Assembly (NCBI GenBank): GCA_030683005.1
Contig: JAUXMY010000015.1
Coordinates: forward strand, 62,001-126,000
Source: Caulobacter sp.
GTDB lineage: Bacteria; Pseudomonadota; Alphaproteobacteria; Caulobacterales; Caulobacteraceae
Direction of reading: 5' to 3'
Length of the DNA: 64,000 nt
The translations under genes and the position numbers were made by a program. Of this stretch, positions 35,641 through 46,477 are shown in pieces (positions within the stretch are counted from its first letter, which is position 1; every line of letters begins with the position of its first letter). The notes under the pieces were generated by a model, which worked only from the letters and a program-made list of their open reading frames with translations, was not told the DNA's origin and ran no database searches.

Positions 35641-35665
35641 CGCCCGCAGGTCCATCTTGCGGGCG
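35641..35665 (+). promoter_or_regulatory. Hairpin in the rplU leader
   Basis: The perfect 8-bp stem cgcccgca / tgcgggcg with a 9-base loop would lie a few bases into the rplU mRNA, between the promoter and the ribosome site. It could be a site for ribosomal-protein feedback on the L21-L27 operon. I did not match it to a named leader. Confidence 0.4.
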
Positions 35666-35707
35666 CGTCCTATTTTGCGAACACATAGAATTTCAAGGCG
35701 ATAACCG

Positions 35708-36319
35708 ATGTACGCGGTGATCAAGACAGGCGGCAAGCAATACCGGGTCCAGGCGGGCGACGTGCTTGTTGTCGAAAAGCTGGCTGGTGAACCCGGCGCG
35801 GACGTCGCTTTCGGCGAAGTCCTTATGCTGGGCGACGGCGAGGCGATCACCCTGGGCGCTCCGCTCGTGGACGGCGCCACCGTCACGGCGACCCTGATCG
35901 AAACCCGCAAGGGCGAGAAGGTGAAGATCTTCAAGAAGATCCGCCGCCAGGGCTATCGCCGCACCCGTGGCCACCGCCAGACCGAGACGGTCCTGCGCGT
36001 GATCTCGGTCGCCGGCGCCGGCAAGACCGACAAGTGGGACGGCACGGTCGACCTGACCACCAAGGCCGAGCTGAACGCCCGCTCGCGCAATCTGAAGTTC
36101 GTCGCGCCGGTCGCCGCCGACGCCGCTCCGGCCGCCAAGGCCGCTCCGGTGAAGAAGGCCGCCGCGCCGAAGGCGAAGGCTGAAGCTGCTCCGGCCGCAG
36201 AAGCCGCGCCGAAGAAGGCCGCTGCGCCGAAGGCCGCCAAGGCCGACGACGCCGCCGCCCCCGCCAAGAAGGCAGCGCCGAAGAAGGCCGCCGCGAAGAA
36301 GGAAGCCGACGAAGCCTGA
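35708..36319 (+). CDS. rplU: 50S ribosomal protein L21 with Ala/Lys-rich C-terminal extension
   Basis: 203 aa, about twice the usual length. Residues 1-103 are a standard L21 (MYAVIKTGGKQYRVQAGDVL, KIRRQGYRRTRGHRQ). From about 137 to the end is a low-complexity tail of AAP-KKAA-AKAEAAP type repeats, rich in Lys and Ala. Similar tails occur on Caulobacterales L21. They resemble histone-H1-like sequences and probably contact rRNA or other nucleic acid. It is the first gene of the pair with rpmA, 30 bp apart. Confidence 0.95.
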   Translation: MYAVIKTGGKQYRVQAGDVLVVEKLAGEPGADVAFGEVLMLGDGEAITLGAPLVDGATVTATLIETRKGEKVKIFKKIRRQGYRRTRGHRQTETVLRVISVAGAGKTDKWDGTVDLTTKAELNARSRNLKFVAPVAADAAPAAKAAPVKKAAAPKAKAEAAPAAEAAPKKAAAPKAAKADDAAAPAKKAAPKKAAAKKEADEA

Positions 36320-36349
36320 GGGCCTCGTCGCTTTAAGTAGGAGAGCACA

Positions 36350-36622
<273 letters not shown>

Positions 36623-36682
36623 GCGATCCTGGACCTCCATCCGGATCGCCCGACACAGGCGATCCGGACATGAAATTCCCAA

Positions 36683-36714
36683 GCGGGGAGTCCGGACGCC
36701 GGGCTCCCCGTTTT
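36683..36714 (+). terminator. Rho-independent terminator of rplU-rpmA
   Basis: The stem cggggag / ctccccg is followed by tttt. It lies about 60 bp after the rpmA stop. Confidence 0.75.
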
Positions 36715-36792
36715 GCTGTTTCAAGGCCTTCGCCCCCCGTCCCGGCCTCGCCGGGCGTCAATGAAAAGGGGGATGGGCCGGGAGGACCATCC

Positions 36793-37326
36793 ATGTGTGT
36801 CATCGACATATCGCCGACGATCGAGACCCGCCGCCTGACCCTGCGCGCGCCGGGCATGGCCGACGCGCCCCGGCTGACGCGGCTGATGAACGACTACGAC
36901 ATCGCGAAAATGACCAGCCGCGTTCCGCATCCCTATAGCCTGTCGGACGCCGAGGATTTCGTCGCCCTCTGTCAGGGCGGCGATCCCCGCACCGGCCGCA
37001 ACTTCCTGCTCGATCTCGAGGACGAGGGCGTGGTCGGGGGGCTGGGCTTCTTCACCCCGCCGGACGGCCGGCTGGAGGTCGGCTACTGGATCGGGCGTGA
37101 CTGGCAGGGCCGGGGCCTGGCGACCGAGGCGCTGCAGGGCGCCCTGGCCTGGGCGGCGCGCGACTGGCGCAGGCGCTACGTCGTCGCCGGCCATTTCGCC
37201 GACAACCCCGCCTCGGGCCAGGTGCTGGTCAAGGCCGGGTTCCTCTACACCGGCGAGGTGAAGTCCCTGCCCTCCCGCGCCCGCGGCGAGCCGGCCGACA
37301 CGCGGATGATGGTGTGGTTGGCGTAG
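36793..37326 (+). CDS. GNAT family N-acetyltransferase (RimJ/RimL type)
   Basis: 177 aa from the ATG at 36793, which has ggaggacc just upstream. The open frame to 36670 crosses the rpmA terminator and is rejected. It has IETRRLTLRAPGMADAPRLT at the N-terminus and the acetyl-CoA loop GYWIGRDWQGRGLATEALQG (QGRGLA). NPASGQVLVKAGFLYTGEVK is the usual C-terminal helix-strand. The substrate is unknown. It lies in the rpmA-obgE interval, where an acetyltransferase is often found in Caulobacterales. Confidence 0.88.
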   Translation: MCVIDISPTIETRRLTLRAPGMADAPRLTRLMNDYDIAKMTSRVPHPYSLSDAEDFVALCQGGDPRTGRNFLLDLEDEGVVGGLGFFTPPDGRLEVGYWIGRDWQGRGLATEALQGALAWAARDWRRRYVVAGHFADNPASGQVLVKAGFLYTGEVKSLPSRARGEPADTRMMVWLA

Positions 37327-37328
37327 CG

Positions 37329-39118
<1,790 letters not shown>

Positions 39119-39140
39119 GCGCGAACAGGGGAAACCAGAG

Positions 39141-39590
39141 ATGATCCTTCAGGCGCTTCTCATCGCGATGCTGCTCCTGCAACCGGCCGCCGCGACGCCG
39201 CCACCCGCCGAGGCTCCGGCGACGGAGACCCCCGCGACGGCAGTCCCGGCCCAGCCGGCGCCGATGACCACCGAGCAGGCCATCGCCGGGATCGACGCCC
39301 TGATGGCGCCGTGGAAGGGCAAGTCCGGCGAGCGCCTGCGTGGGCGCCTGGGTCTGACTGAAACGACGCGGATCGCCAGCGACGGCCAGGTCGGCTTCTG
39401 GCTGCGGCGCTCGGAAGCCACGGCCTGCGGCATCAGCGACAGCGGCGTGATCCGCTGCGGCGTCATCGGCGGTTCGGTCTGCCGGCTGGCCATCGCCTTC
39501 GACAAGACCGGCAAGGTGACCAACTGGAAGGCCACCGGCACGGGCGATGCCTGCGAACCCTTCCTCGACGAGATCGGCTCGCCCGAATGA
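39141..39590 (+). CDS. Small secreted protein with one Cys-containing BamE-like module
   Basis: 149 aa from the ATG at 39141; the upstream frame overlaps the obgE end. A signal peptide ([18 protein letters not shown]) is followed by a Pro/Ala/Thr linker. The module after it reads [21 protein letters not shown], then [20 protein letters not shown] and a final cysteine. This pattern occurs twice in the protein at 42063-42701. It recalls SmpA/BamE-type small envelope domains. I do not recognise a named family. The stop overlaps the proB ATG (ATGA). Confidence 0.75.
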   Translation: MILQALLIAMLLLQPAAATPPPAEAPATETPATAVPAQPAPMTTEQAIAGIDALMAPWKGKSGERLRGRLGLTETTRIASDGQVGFWLRRSEATACGISDSGVIRCGVIGGSVCRLAIAFDKTGKVTNWKATGTGDACEPFLDEIGSPE

Positions 39591-40714
39591 GCACCGACGG
39601 GTCGGACATAACCCGCGCCCGTCGTATCGTCGTCAAGGTCGGCTCCGCCCTCGTCGTCGACGCCCAGGCCGGCGCCCCTGACCGCGCCTGGCTGGCCGCC
39701 TTCGCGGCCGACGCCGCGCGCCTGCGGGCCCGTGGCCAGCAGGTGCTGGTGGTGTCCTCCGGCGCGGTGGCGCTGGGCCGTCGGCGCCTCGGCCTGTCGC
39801 GCCGCAAGCTGACGCTGCCGGAGAAACAGGCCGCCGCCGCCGCCGGCCAATCGCTGCTGATGCGCGCCTGGGAAGAGGCGTTCGAGCCGCACGGCGTCGC
39901 CGTCGCCCAGGTGCTGATGACCCGCGACGACACCGAGGTCCGTCGCCGCTGGCTGAACGGCCGGGCCACGATCGAGACCCTGCTGTCGCTGGGCGTGGTT
40001 CCTGTCGTCAACGAGAACGACACCGTGGTCACCGAGGAGATCCGCTACGGCGACAACGACCGGCTGGCCGCGCGCGTGGCGCAGATGATCGCCGCCGACG
40101 CCCTGGTGCTGCTGAGCGATATCGACGGCCTCTACACCGCCGACCCGCGCCGCGATCCCTCCGCCACGCGGCTTGACCGCATCAGCGAGATCACGCCGGC
40201 GATTGACGCCATGGCCGGCGGGGCCAACGCCGGGGCCGGGGTCGGCACCGGCGGCATGGCCACCAAGATTGCCGCCGCCCGCATCGCCCGCGCCGCCGGC
40301 TGCGCAACCATCATCACCCTGGGCCGCCGGCCGCAGCCGCTGCAAGCAATCGAGGACGGGGCCTCTGCCACGGTCATCGAGGCCTCGCTCAGCGCCGCCG
40401 CCGCCTACAAGGGCTGGATCGCCGGCTCCCTGTCGCCGCAGGGCGCCCTGGTCGTCGACGACGGGGCCGCCGGGGCGCTCAGCAGGGGCAAGAGCCTGCT
40501 CGCCGCCGGTGTCCGCGCGGTCGAGGGTCGGTTCGGCAAGGGCGACGCGGTGCTGGTCCGGTCGCAGGACGGCCGCGAGCTCGGCCGGGGCCTGGTCCGC
40601 TACGACGCCGCCGACGCCGAGAAGATCCTTGGTCTGCGCAGCGACGCCATCGAGGCGGCTCTGGGCTACACGGCTGGTCCGATGATCCACGCCGACGACC
40701 TGGCGATGGCCTGA
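39587..40714 (+). CDS. proB: Glutamate 5-kinase
   Basis: 375 aa. The amino-acid-kinase domain is about 10-265: [46 protein letters not shown], and [17 protein letters not shown]-terminal PUA domain (about 285-370) is present, as in the E. coli enzyme. It phosphorylates glutamate at the gamma-carboxyl, the first step of proline synthesis, and is normally inhibited by proline. The ATG overlaps the preceding stop by 4 bases. proA follows after 54 bp. Confidence 0.96.
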   Translation: MSTDGSDITRARRIVVKVGSALVVDAQAGAPDRAWLAAFAADAARLRARGQQVLVVSSGAVALGRRRLGLSRRKLTLPEKQAAAAAGQSLLMRAWEEAFEPHGVAVAQVLMTRDDTEVRRRWLNGRATIETLLSLGVVPVVNENDTVVTEEIRYGDNDRLAARVAQMIAADALVLLSDIDGLYTADPRRDPSATRLDRISEITPAIDAMAGGANAGAGVGTGGMATKIAAARIARAAGCATIITLGRRPQPLQAIEDGASATVIEASLSAAAAYKGWIAGSLSPQGALVVDDGAAGALSRGKSLLAAGVRAVEGRFGKGDAVLVRSQDGRELGRGLVRYDAADAEKILGLRSDAIEAALGYTAGPMIHADDLAMA

Positions 40715-40768
40715 CGGCTGGAAACGGGCTAAGGCTCATCCTGAGCATATCCGGGGACGGGCAGAGAA

Positions 40769-42043
40769 ATGGACGACGCGGGCGGTGGTCTGCAGGCGAT
40801 GATGGCGGCGACGGGCCGGGCGGCTCGCGAGGGCGCGCGCGCGCTGCGCCTCAGCACCGCCGACCAGCGCACCACCGCCATCAAGGCGATGGCCGCCGCC
40901 ATCCGCGCCGACGCGCAGCCCATTCTGGCCGCCAACCTCAAGGACCAGGCCCGCTCCCGCGAGGCCGGCCTGTCGGCGCCGATGATCGACCGCATGCTGC
41001 TCGACGCCGACCGGCTGGAGGGCGTGGCGCGGGCGGTCGAGACCGTCGCCGCGATCCCCGACCCCGTCGGGGCGGAGATCGCCCGCTGGACCCGGCCCAA
41101 CGGCCTGGACATCGCCCGCGTCCGCACCCCGATCGGCGTCATCGCCATCATCTACGAGAGCCGGCCCAACGTGACCGCCGACGCGGCCGCCCTGTGCATC
41201 CGCTCGGGCAACGCGGCGATCCTGCGCGGCGGGTCGGAGTGCCTGCTGACCAACGCCGCGCTGCACGCCAGCGTCGTGAAGGGCCTCGCGGCCGCCGGCC
41301 TGCCCGCCGCCTGCGTTCAGGTGGTAAAGACCGCCGACCGCGCCGCCGTCGGGGCCATCCTCTCGGGCCTCGACCGCAACATCGACCTGATCATCCCGCG
41401 CGGCGGCAAGAGCCTGGTCGCCCGGGTGCAGGCCGAGGCCCGCGCCCCGGTGCTGGGCCATCTCGAAGGCCTCAACCACGTCTTCGTCCACGAGGCGGCC
41501 GATGTGGCCAAGGCCCGCGACATCGTGCTGAACGCCAAGATGCGGCGAGTGTCGGTCTGCGGCGCCGCCGAGACCCTGCTGATCGACCGCGCGGCCGCCG
41601 AGCGGCTGCTGCCGCCCATCGCCGACGCCCTGATCCGCGCCGGCTGCGAACTGCGCGGCGACGCCCCCTCGCGCGCCATCGAGCCCTCCATGACGCCGGC
41701 CACGGTCGAGGACTGGACCACCGAGTACCTGGCCCCGATCCTCTCGGTGGCCGTGGTCGACGGGGTCGAGGGCGCCGCCGCCCACATCGCCGCCTTCGGC
41801 TCGGGCCATACCGACGCCATCGTCACCGAGGACCCGGCCGCCGCCGACCGCTTCATCGCCCTGGTCGACTCCGCCATCGTGCTGGTCAACGCCTCGACCC
41901 AGTTCGCCGACGGCGGCGAGTTCGGCTTCGGCGCCGAGATCGGCATCGCCACCGACAAGCTGCACGCCCGCGGCCCGGTCGGCGCCGAGCAGCTGACCAC
42001 CTTCAAGTATGTCGTCCGGGGAACCGGGCAGACGCGGCCTTAG
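40769..42043 (+). CDS. proA: Gamma-glutamyl phosphate reductase
   Basis: 424 aa of the aldehyde-dehydrogenase superfamily. [31 protein letters not shown] and [11 protein letters not shown] are family motifs. The catalytic cysteine is Cys264 in [13 protein letters not shown]. It reduces gamma-glutamyl phosphate with NADPH to glutamate semialdehyde, which cyclises on the way to proline. It pairs with proB upstream. Confidence 0.97.
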   Translation: MDDAGGGLQAMMAATGRAAREGARALRLSTADQRTTAIKAMAAAIRADAQPILAANLKDQARSREAGLSAPMIDRMLLDADRLEGVARAVETVAAIPDPVGAEIARWTRPNGLDIARVRTPIGVIAIIYESRPNVTADAAALCIRSGNAAILRGGSECLLTNAALHASVVKGLAAAGLPAACVQVVKTADRAAVGAILSGLDRNIDLIIPRGGKSLVARVQAEARAPVLGHLEGLNHVFVHEAADVAKARDIVLNAKMRRVSVCGAAETLLIDRAAAERLLPPIADALIRAGCELRGDAPSRAIEPSMTPATVEDWTTEYLAPILSVAVVDGVEGAAAHIAAFGSGHTDAIVTEDPAAADRFIALVDSAIVLVNASTQFADGGEFGFGAEIGIATDKLHARGPVGAEQLTTFKYVVRGTGQTRP

Positions 42044-42062
42044 GCGCGGCGGAGGGGGGAAG

Positions 42063-42701
42063 ATGATCTGGCTACTAGCGGCGGCGGTGGTATCCCTAGG
42101 AACGCAGGCGGATATCGACGCTTGGCTGAAGGCTAAGCCCGAAATTACAATCGAGCAGATTGTCGGAAAGATCGGAGCGCCTTCCTACGATCTGCCTCGC
42201 AGGGACCGGAGAACCTATTTCTGGCGATCCAGCGAGCAGCAAGAACTCAGGCGCGAGAGTGGCCGTTTCCCGTTCAACAACCCGACCTCCCCGCGCATTG
42301 GCTCGACCTACGTTCCGGTATGCTCGCTTGAAGTGACGGCGACACCGGACGGGACCGTCAAAGAATGGCGCTGGAAGGGGCGACCGGAAGACTGCAACGC
42401 GCTGGCTCAGGAGCTCGCGACGAAGCGGCTTGAGCTCACATCTGCACTCCTGCGCGCGGAGGATGGGCTTCGCGTCCAGATCGTCGGCAAGCCGATGACC
42501 GAAGTGGTGATGCTGAGTACTGTTGCGATGACCCAGGGTGACCATGATCGGCAGTTTCGCTGGCGCTGGGGCGGGCGTCAGAAATGCCGGCTCACCATCG
42601 AAGCCGATGCGGACGGCCTACTGGCCGATCTGAAGCTTGAGGGCCTTTCGGACTACTGCTCGGAGACGGTGCCCAAGGCGGAGTTTAAGACGCGCCCTTG
42701 A
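42063..42701 (+). CDS. Small secreted protein with two Cys-containing BamE-like modules
   Basis: 212 aa from the ATG at 42063. A short hydrophobic N-terminus (MIWLLAAAVVSLGTQA) probably exports it. Module 1 has IVGKIGAPSYDLPRR, YFWRSS and CSLEVTATPDGTVKEWRWKG with a later cysteine. Module 2 has VQIVGKPMTEVV, FRWRWGG and CRLTIEADADGLLADLKLEG with a cysteine in DYC. The same unit occurs once at 39141-39590. Codon use is less GC-biased than the flanking proA and nadD. It sits where proA and nadD are normally adjacent, so it looks like an insertion or a duplication followed by divergence. Function unknown. Confidence 0.75.
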   Translation: MIWLLAAAVVSLGTQADIDAWLKAKPEITIEQIVGKIGAPSYDLPRRDRRTYFWRSSEQQELRRESGRFPFNNPTSPRIGSTYVPVCSLEVTATPDGTVKEWRWKGRPEDCNALAQELATKRLELTSALLRAEDGLRVQIVGKPMTEVVMLSTVAMTQGDHDRQFRWRWGGRQKCRLTIEADADGLLADLKLEGLSDYCSETVPKAEFKTRP

Positions 42702-43372
42702 CCCTGGCCACCCGCACCCCCTTCGGCGGTCCGGTCCGCGCCACGCTCCGGCGCGGCGCGGCCTCGCTGCGAACGGGCTTCCACCTGCAGCCGGGGATGC
42801 GGGTGGGGCTCTATGGCGGGTCGTTCAATCCGGCCCATGACGGCCACGCCCACGTCGCCGAGACGGCGCGCAAGCGGCTGGGGCTGGACCGGGTGATCTG
42901 GCTGGTCTCGCCGCAGAATCCGCTGAAGTCCTCGCGTGAGACAGCCCCCCTGGCCCGGCGGATGGCCGGCGTGCGGGCCATCGCCCGTGACCGGGGCATG
43001 GTCGTCTCCGACGTCGAGACCCGCATGGGCTCGCAGTACACGATCGACACCGTCCGGGCGCTGAAGGCGCGGTTTCCGGGCGTGAAGTTCGTCTGGATCA
43101 TGGGCGCCGACAGCCTGGCCACCTTCCACCGCTGGAAGGGCTGGACCCAGATCATGCGCGAGGTGCCGGTGGCGGTGATCTCCCGCCCCTGGGCCAGCCT
43201 GCGCAGCCGGTTCTCGCCGACCGCCCGCCGCTTCGCCGACGCCCGGCGGCCGGCGGCGCAGGCGCCGCTACTGGCCGACCAGGCCGCTCCGGCCTGGGTC
43301 TATCTGCACGGCCCGCTCAATTTCGCCTCCTCCACGGCCCTGCGCGAGGGGCGTCGGACGGGGGAGAAGTGA
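42698..43372 (+). CDS. nadD: Nicotinate-nucleotide adenylyltransferase NadD
   Basis: The core starts MRVGLYGGSFNPAHDGHAHV, with the nucleotide-binding GGSFNPxHxGH motif, then VSPQNPLKS, IMGADSLATFHRWKG, and the SSTALR motif near the end. Two starts are possible. A TTG at 42698, overlapping the preceding stop, gives 224 aa with a basic 33-residue lead. The ATG at 42797 gives the standard length. I list the longer frame because leads of this kind are seen in Caulobacterales. The enzyme joins nicotinate mononucleotide and ATP to form NaAD in NAD synthesis. Confidence 0.92.
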   Translation: MTLATRTPFGGPVRATLRRGAASLRTGFHLQPGMRVGLYGGSFNPAHDGHAHVAETARKRLGLDRVIWLVSPQNPLKSSRETAPLARRMAGVRAIARDRGMVVSDVETRMGSQYTIDTVRALKARFPGVKFVWIMGADSLATFHRWKGWTQIMREVPVAVISRPWASLRSRFSPTARRFADARRPAAQAPLLADQAAPAWVYLHGPLNFASSTALREGRRTGEK

Positions 43373-43438
43373 TTCGCTGACGCGGGCCGCGCGACGTGCT
43401 ATGAGGTCTCGCTTGCGAGGCTAACAAGGAGCACTCCG

Positions 43439-43852
43439 CTGAACCGCGAGTTCGCGCCCGTGGCGCACGAAGCCCATACCCGGGCTTCAACCGACGAACC
43501 CCGACAGGTGGGATCGCTCGAAGACCTGATCATGGCCCGGCTTGATGACGACAAAGCCGAGGACATCGTTCTCATCGACCTGAAGGGCAAAAGCCCGATG
43601 GCGGACTCGATGATTGTCGCGTCCGGCCGTTCGCACCGTCACGTCGGCGCGCTGGCCGACCACATCCTGCGGGCGCTCAAGGAATCGGGCCTCGGCAAGG
43701 CGCGGGTCGAGGGCCTGCCGCACTGCGACTGGGTGCTGATCGACGCCGGCGACGTGATCGTCCACCTGTTCCGCCCCGAGGTCCGGACCTTCTACAACAT
43801 CGAGAAGATCTGGTCGGTCGACTCCGCGCACATCACCCCGGCGGCGAACTGA
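43439..43852 (+). CDS. rsfS: Ribosomal silencing factor RsfS
   Basis: The Oligomerisation/Iojap domain covers most of the protein: LEDLIMARLDDDKAEDIVLI, GKSPMADSMIVASGRSHRHV, HCDWVLIDAGDVIVHLFRPE, FYNIEKIW. It binds L14 and blocks subunit joining in starvation. The start is uncertain. A strong aaggag at 43427-43432 is spaced correctly for a CTG at 43439 (137 aa), given here. A GTG at 43460 (130 aa) has no clear ribosome site. A seven-codon open frame (43401-43424) precedes it. rlmH should follow but does not. Confidence 0.88.
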   Translation: MNREFAPVAHEAHTRASTDEPRQVGSLEDLIMARLDDDKAEDIVLIDLKGKSPMADSMIVASGRSHRHVGALADHILRALKESGLGKARVEGLPHCDWVLIDAGDVIVHLFRPEVRTFYNIEKIWSVDSAHITPAAN

Positions 43853-44024
43853 GGCGCTGCGTGCTCCGGCGCGCCGCCTTTTCTTGCCCAGATTGAACCC
43901 GCGCGCCTCCAGGGATCGCAAGACGGGTGGTCGCATTGCCGCGTTCCACGGGATCGGCTAGAAGCGCCGCCTCGACCTTCCTGCGCGGCCGGACGTCGCC
44001 CGCGCGCCTCCACAAGAGACTAGA

Positions 44025-44828
44025 ATGGCCACCGAACAAGCTCCTCCCGCCGGCGTCACCGGTCAGCTCCAGTTCTACACGACCCCCGAGCCGCTCAGCC
44101 GCGACGCGCACGGCGGCCTGGCCGTCCAGCAACTGGAACGCCCGTTCGCGTTCGCCGAGAACGGCCACGTCGTGCCGCTGACCGTCGCCGAGTTCGGCTT
44201 CGCCGCCGTCAGCTACCCGATCATCTTCGGCGGCACGGCCTACATGCCGCTGGCGGTGATGGGCATCAACGGCGGTGAGAACATGTTCGTGAAGGACGGG
44301 ACCTACACCGTCGGAGCCTATGTCCCGGCCTACACCCGCCGCTTCCCGTTCGTGCTGGCCGCCGATGAGGCGCAGAGCCGCCTGGTCGTCTGCATCGAGC
44401 GCAACGCCGAGATCTTCTGCGACAAGAGCAAGGCCGGCAGCCAGCCGCTGTTCACGCCGGAAGGCGAGCCGTCGGAATACACCGCCAACGCCATCAAGTT
44501 CTGCGAGGACTTCGAGACCGAGCGGCGCCGCACCGAGGCGTTCGTGAGCGTCCTGAAGGATCTGGACCTGTTCCACACCCGTGAGGCGATCTACCAGCAG
44601 CCCAACCCGGACGGCACCTTCACCCCGGTGAAGATGGCCGAGTACTTCGCCGTGTCGGAAGAGAAGCTGAACGCCCTGCCGGCTGACAAGCTGGTCGAGC
44701 TGCGCGACAGCGGCGCCCTGGAAAAGATCTACAACCACCTGACCTCGCTGGTCGGCTGGGATCGTCTGATCGCCATCGCCACCGAGCAGGCGATGCTGCG
44801 CCAGCTGAAGGCCGCCAACGGCGCCTAG
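44025..44828 (+). CDS. SapC family protein
   Basis: 267 aa. It matches the SapC family over nearly its full length: LTVAEFGFAAVSYPIIF, YMPLAVMGINGGENMFVKDG, YVPAYTRRFPFVLA, and CIERNAEIFCD. The name comes from Campylobacter S-layer loci. In Caulobacterales and other alphaproteobacteria the family is common and its role is unsettled. There is no signal peptide or membrane span, so the protein is probably cytoplasmic. No S-layer gene or type I secretion gene is nearby. It has its own terminator. Confidence 0.85.
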   Translation: MATEQAPPAGVTGQLQFYTTPEPLSRDAHGGLAVQQLERPFAFAENGHVVPLTVAEFGFAAVSYPIIFGGTAYMPLAVMGINGGENMFVKDGTYTVGAYVPAYTRRFPFVLAADEAQSRLVVCIERNAEIFCDKSKAGSQPLFTPEGEPSEYTANAIKFCEDFETERRRTEAFVSVLKDLDLFHTREAIYQQPNPDGTFTPVKMAEYFAVSEEKLNALPADKLVELRDSGALEKIYNHLTSLVGWDRLIAIATEQAMLRQLKAANGA

Positions 44829-44852
44829 AGCTGGACGGTCACTGATTTGATC

Positions 44853-44885
44853 AAGGGCTCCGCCGCTGGCGGGGCCCTTTTTCGT
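44853..44885 (+). terminator. Rho-independent terminator of the SapC-family gene
   Basis: The stem aagggc-ccgcc / ggcgg-gcccttt is followed by ttttcg. It lies about 25 bp after the stop. Confidence 0.75.
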
Positions 44886-44955
44886 TGCGCGCTGTTCGCC
44901 CCACTCGCCGTCATGGCCGAACGAGTCGGGCCATGACGATGCAGAGGGGGGTTAG

Positions 44956-45348
44956 CTACCGCGCGAACACGCTCCGGGTCAGGCAGGAGAAGACCAGTCG
45001 GCCGGCCTCGTCGAGCAGGTCATGCTGGGCGATGACGATGCCTTTATCCTCGCCGACCGGGTCCTTGCCCATGATGGTCATCCGCCCGCGCAGCAGCTCG
45101 CCGGGCGGCGGGTTTCGGGCCCAGCGCAGCGCGTCGACGCCCAGCCGCTTGGTCATCGGCCAGTCGGCGCTGGCCTGCTCGTCCAGCCGCGACCAGATGG
45201 CGAACAGCATGGCGTCGGGCGCCCCGCCGTCGATGTCCCAGCCGGGCGCGAAGGCGCGGGCGAAGGCCTCCAGCGCCGCCGGGTCGACCACGGCGGCGCC
45301 GAGGTTGACCACCATGCCGACCTGGATCTCGTCAAAGCTTGCGGGCAA
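44956..45348 (-). CDS. MaoC-like hot-dog domain protein
   Basis: 130 aa. A single hot-dog fold of MaoC-dehydratase length begins FDEIQVGMVVNLGAAVVDPAALEAFARAFAP. It carries RMTIMGKDPVGEDKGIVIAQHDL and ends VFSCLTRSVFAR. The catalytic D-x4-H of active hydratases is not clear: it has APGWDIDGGAPD in that place, without the usual NPxH. It may be a dehydratase with altered chemistry or a thioester-binding relative. Its ATG is 3 bp from the stop of the reductase gene upstream, so the two are one operon. Confidence 0.72.
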   Translation of the reverse strand: MPASFDEIQVGMVVNLGAAVVDPAALEAFARAFAPGWDIDGGAPDAMLFAIWSRLDEQASADWPMTKRLGVDALRWARNPPPGELLRGRMTIMGKDPVGEDKGIVIAQHDLLDEAGRLVFSCLTRSVFAR

Positions 45349-45351
45349 GAA

Positions 45352-46368
45352 TCAGGGCTCCGGTGAGATGCGAACCAGCAGCTTGCCGTCATGCGCGCCG
45401 GTGAACAGCAGTTTCACGGCTTCCGCGGCGTTTTCCAATCCATCGACCACATGCGCCTTCCATTTGATCTGCCCGCTCATTACCGCCGGCGCCAGCTCGG
45501 CGATGGCCTCCATGGCGCGCGGAATGAAGTCGATGACGATGAAGCCGCGGATCGTCAGCCGGTGCATCAGGATGCGGCCGAAGTCGGTGGGGCCCGCGGC
45601 GACGCCCTCGCTGTTGTAGCCGCTGATCATGCCGCACAAAGGCATGCGGCCGAAGTTGTTCATCCGGCTGACCACCGCGTCCATGATCGCCCCGCCGACG
45701 TTCTCGAAGTTGACGTCGATGCCGTTCGGGCAGAGCCGGTCCAGCGCCGCGCCGACGTCCTCGTTCTTGTAGTCGATGGCCCCGTCGAACCCGAGTTCCC
45801 CGGTCAGCCAGGCGCATTTCTGCGGACCGCCCGCGATGCCGATGACCCGCGCGCCGCGCATCTTGGCCAGCTGCCCGGCGATCGAGCCCACCGCGCCGGC
45901 GGCGGCCGAGACGACGACCGTCTCGCCCGGCTGGGGCTTTCCGAAGTCGTTCAGGCCGTACCAGGCGGTCAGGCCGGTGGCGCCGAGCACGCTCATGAAG
46001 GCGGTCAGCGGCACGCCCGGCAGCAGCGGCACGGGGCTGAGCGTCGCCTCATGGGCGATGGTGTGGCTCTGCCAGCCCGACAGGCCGGCGTTGACGATGG
46101 TCCCTTCCGGATAGCGCTCCGAGCGGCTGGCCTCGACCACGCCCAGGGTGCCGCCGCGCATGACCTCGTTGAGGCCGACCGGCGGCAGGTACTGATCCTG
46201 GTCGCTCATCCAGATGCGGTTGGTCGGGTCCAGCGACAGATAGATGTTGCGGACCAGAACCTCGCCGTCCTCCAGCACGGGGATCGGCGTCTCGATGAAC
46301 TCCAGGTCCCCGGGCGCGATCTCCCCGACCGGACGTTTGCGGAGGATCCACTGGCGATTGACGGACAT
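45352..46368 (-). CDS. MDR-family NADPH-dependent oxidoreductase (CurA/prostaglandin-reductase type)
   Basis: 338 aa. Zinc-independent medium-chain reductase: YLSLDPTNRIWMSDQDQYLP at the N-terminus, ETVVVSAAAGAVGSIAGQLA as the NADP-binding strand-loop, and KMRGARVIGIAGGPQKCAWL after it. IDVNFENVGGAIMDAVV and ATGLTAWYGL are typical of the leukotriene B4 dehydrogenase/curcumin reductase group. It reduces the C=C bond of alpha,beta-enones. It is followed 3 bp later by the MaoC-like gene, which suggests a shared enone or acyl substrate. Confidence 0.9.
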   Translation of the reverse strand: MSVNRQWILRKRPVGEIAPGDLEFIETPIPVLEDGEVLVRNIYLSLDPTNRIWMSDQDQYLPPVGLNEVMRGGTLGVVEASRSERYPEGTIVNAGLSGWQSHTIAHEATLSPVPLLPGVPLTAFMSVLGATGLTAWYGLNDFGKPQPGETVVVSAAAGAVGSIAGQLAKMRGARVIGIAGGPQKCAWLTGELGFDGAIDYKNEDVGAALDRLCPNGIDVNFENVGGAIMDAVVSRMNNFGRMPLCGMISGYNSEGVAAGPTDFGRILMHRLTIRGFIVIDFIPRAMEAIAELAPAVMSGQIKWKAHVVDGLENAAEAVKLLFTGAHDGKLLVRISPEP

Positions 46369-46477
46369 GCGCGTCTCCCTGTTTGGTCAAGGATCATGGC
46401 GCGACCCTAGGGGAAGTCGAGGGGGTCAAGGCGCTTTGCTGTGGCGAGGCCGGGGGTCCGCGCCATATAGACGGGTC

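Noticed and set aside
36121..36319. Low-complexity repeat at the end of rplU as a separate repeat element
   Set aside because: It is in frame with L21 and encodes the Ala/Lys-rich tail.
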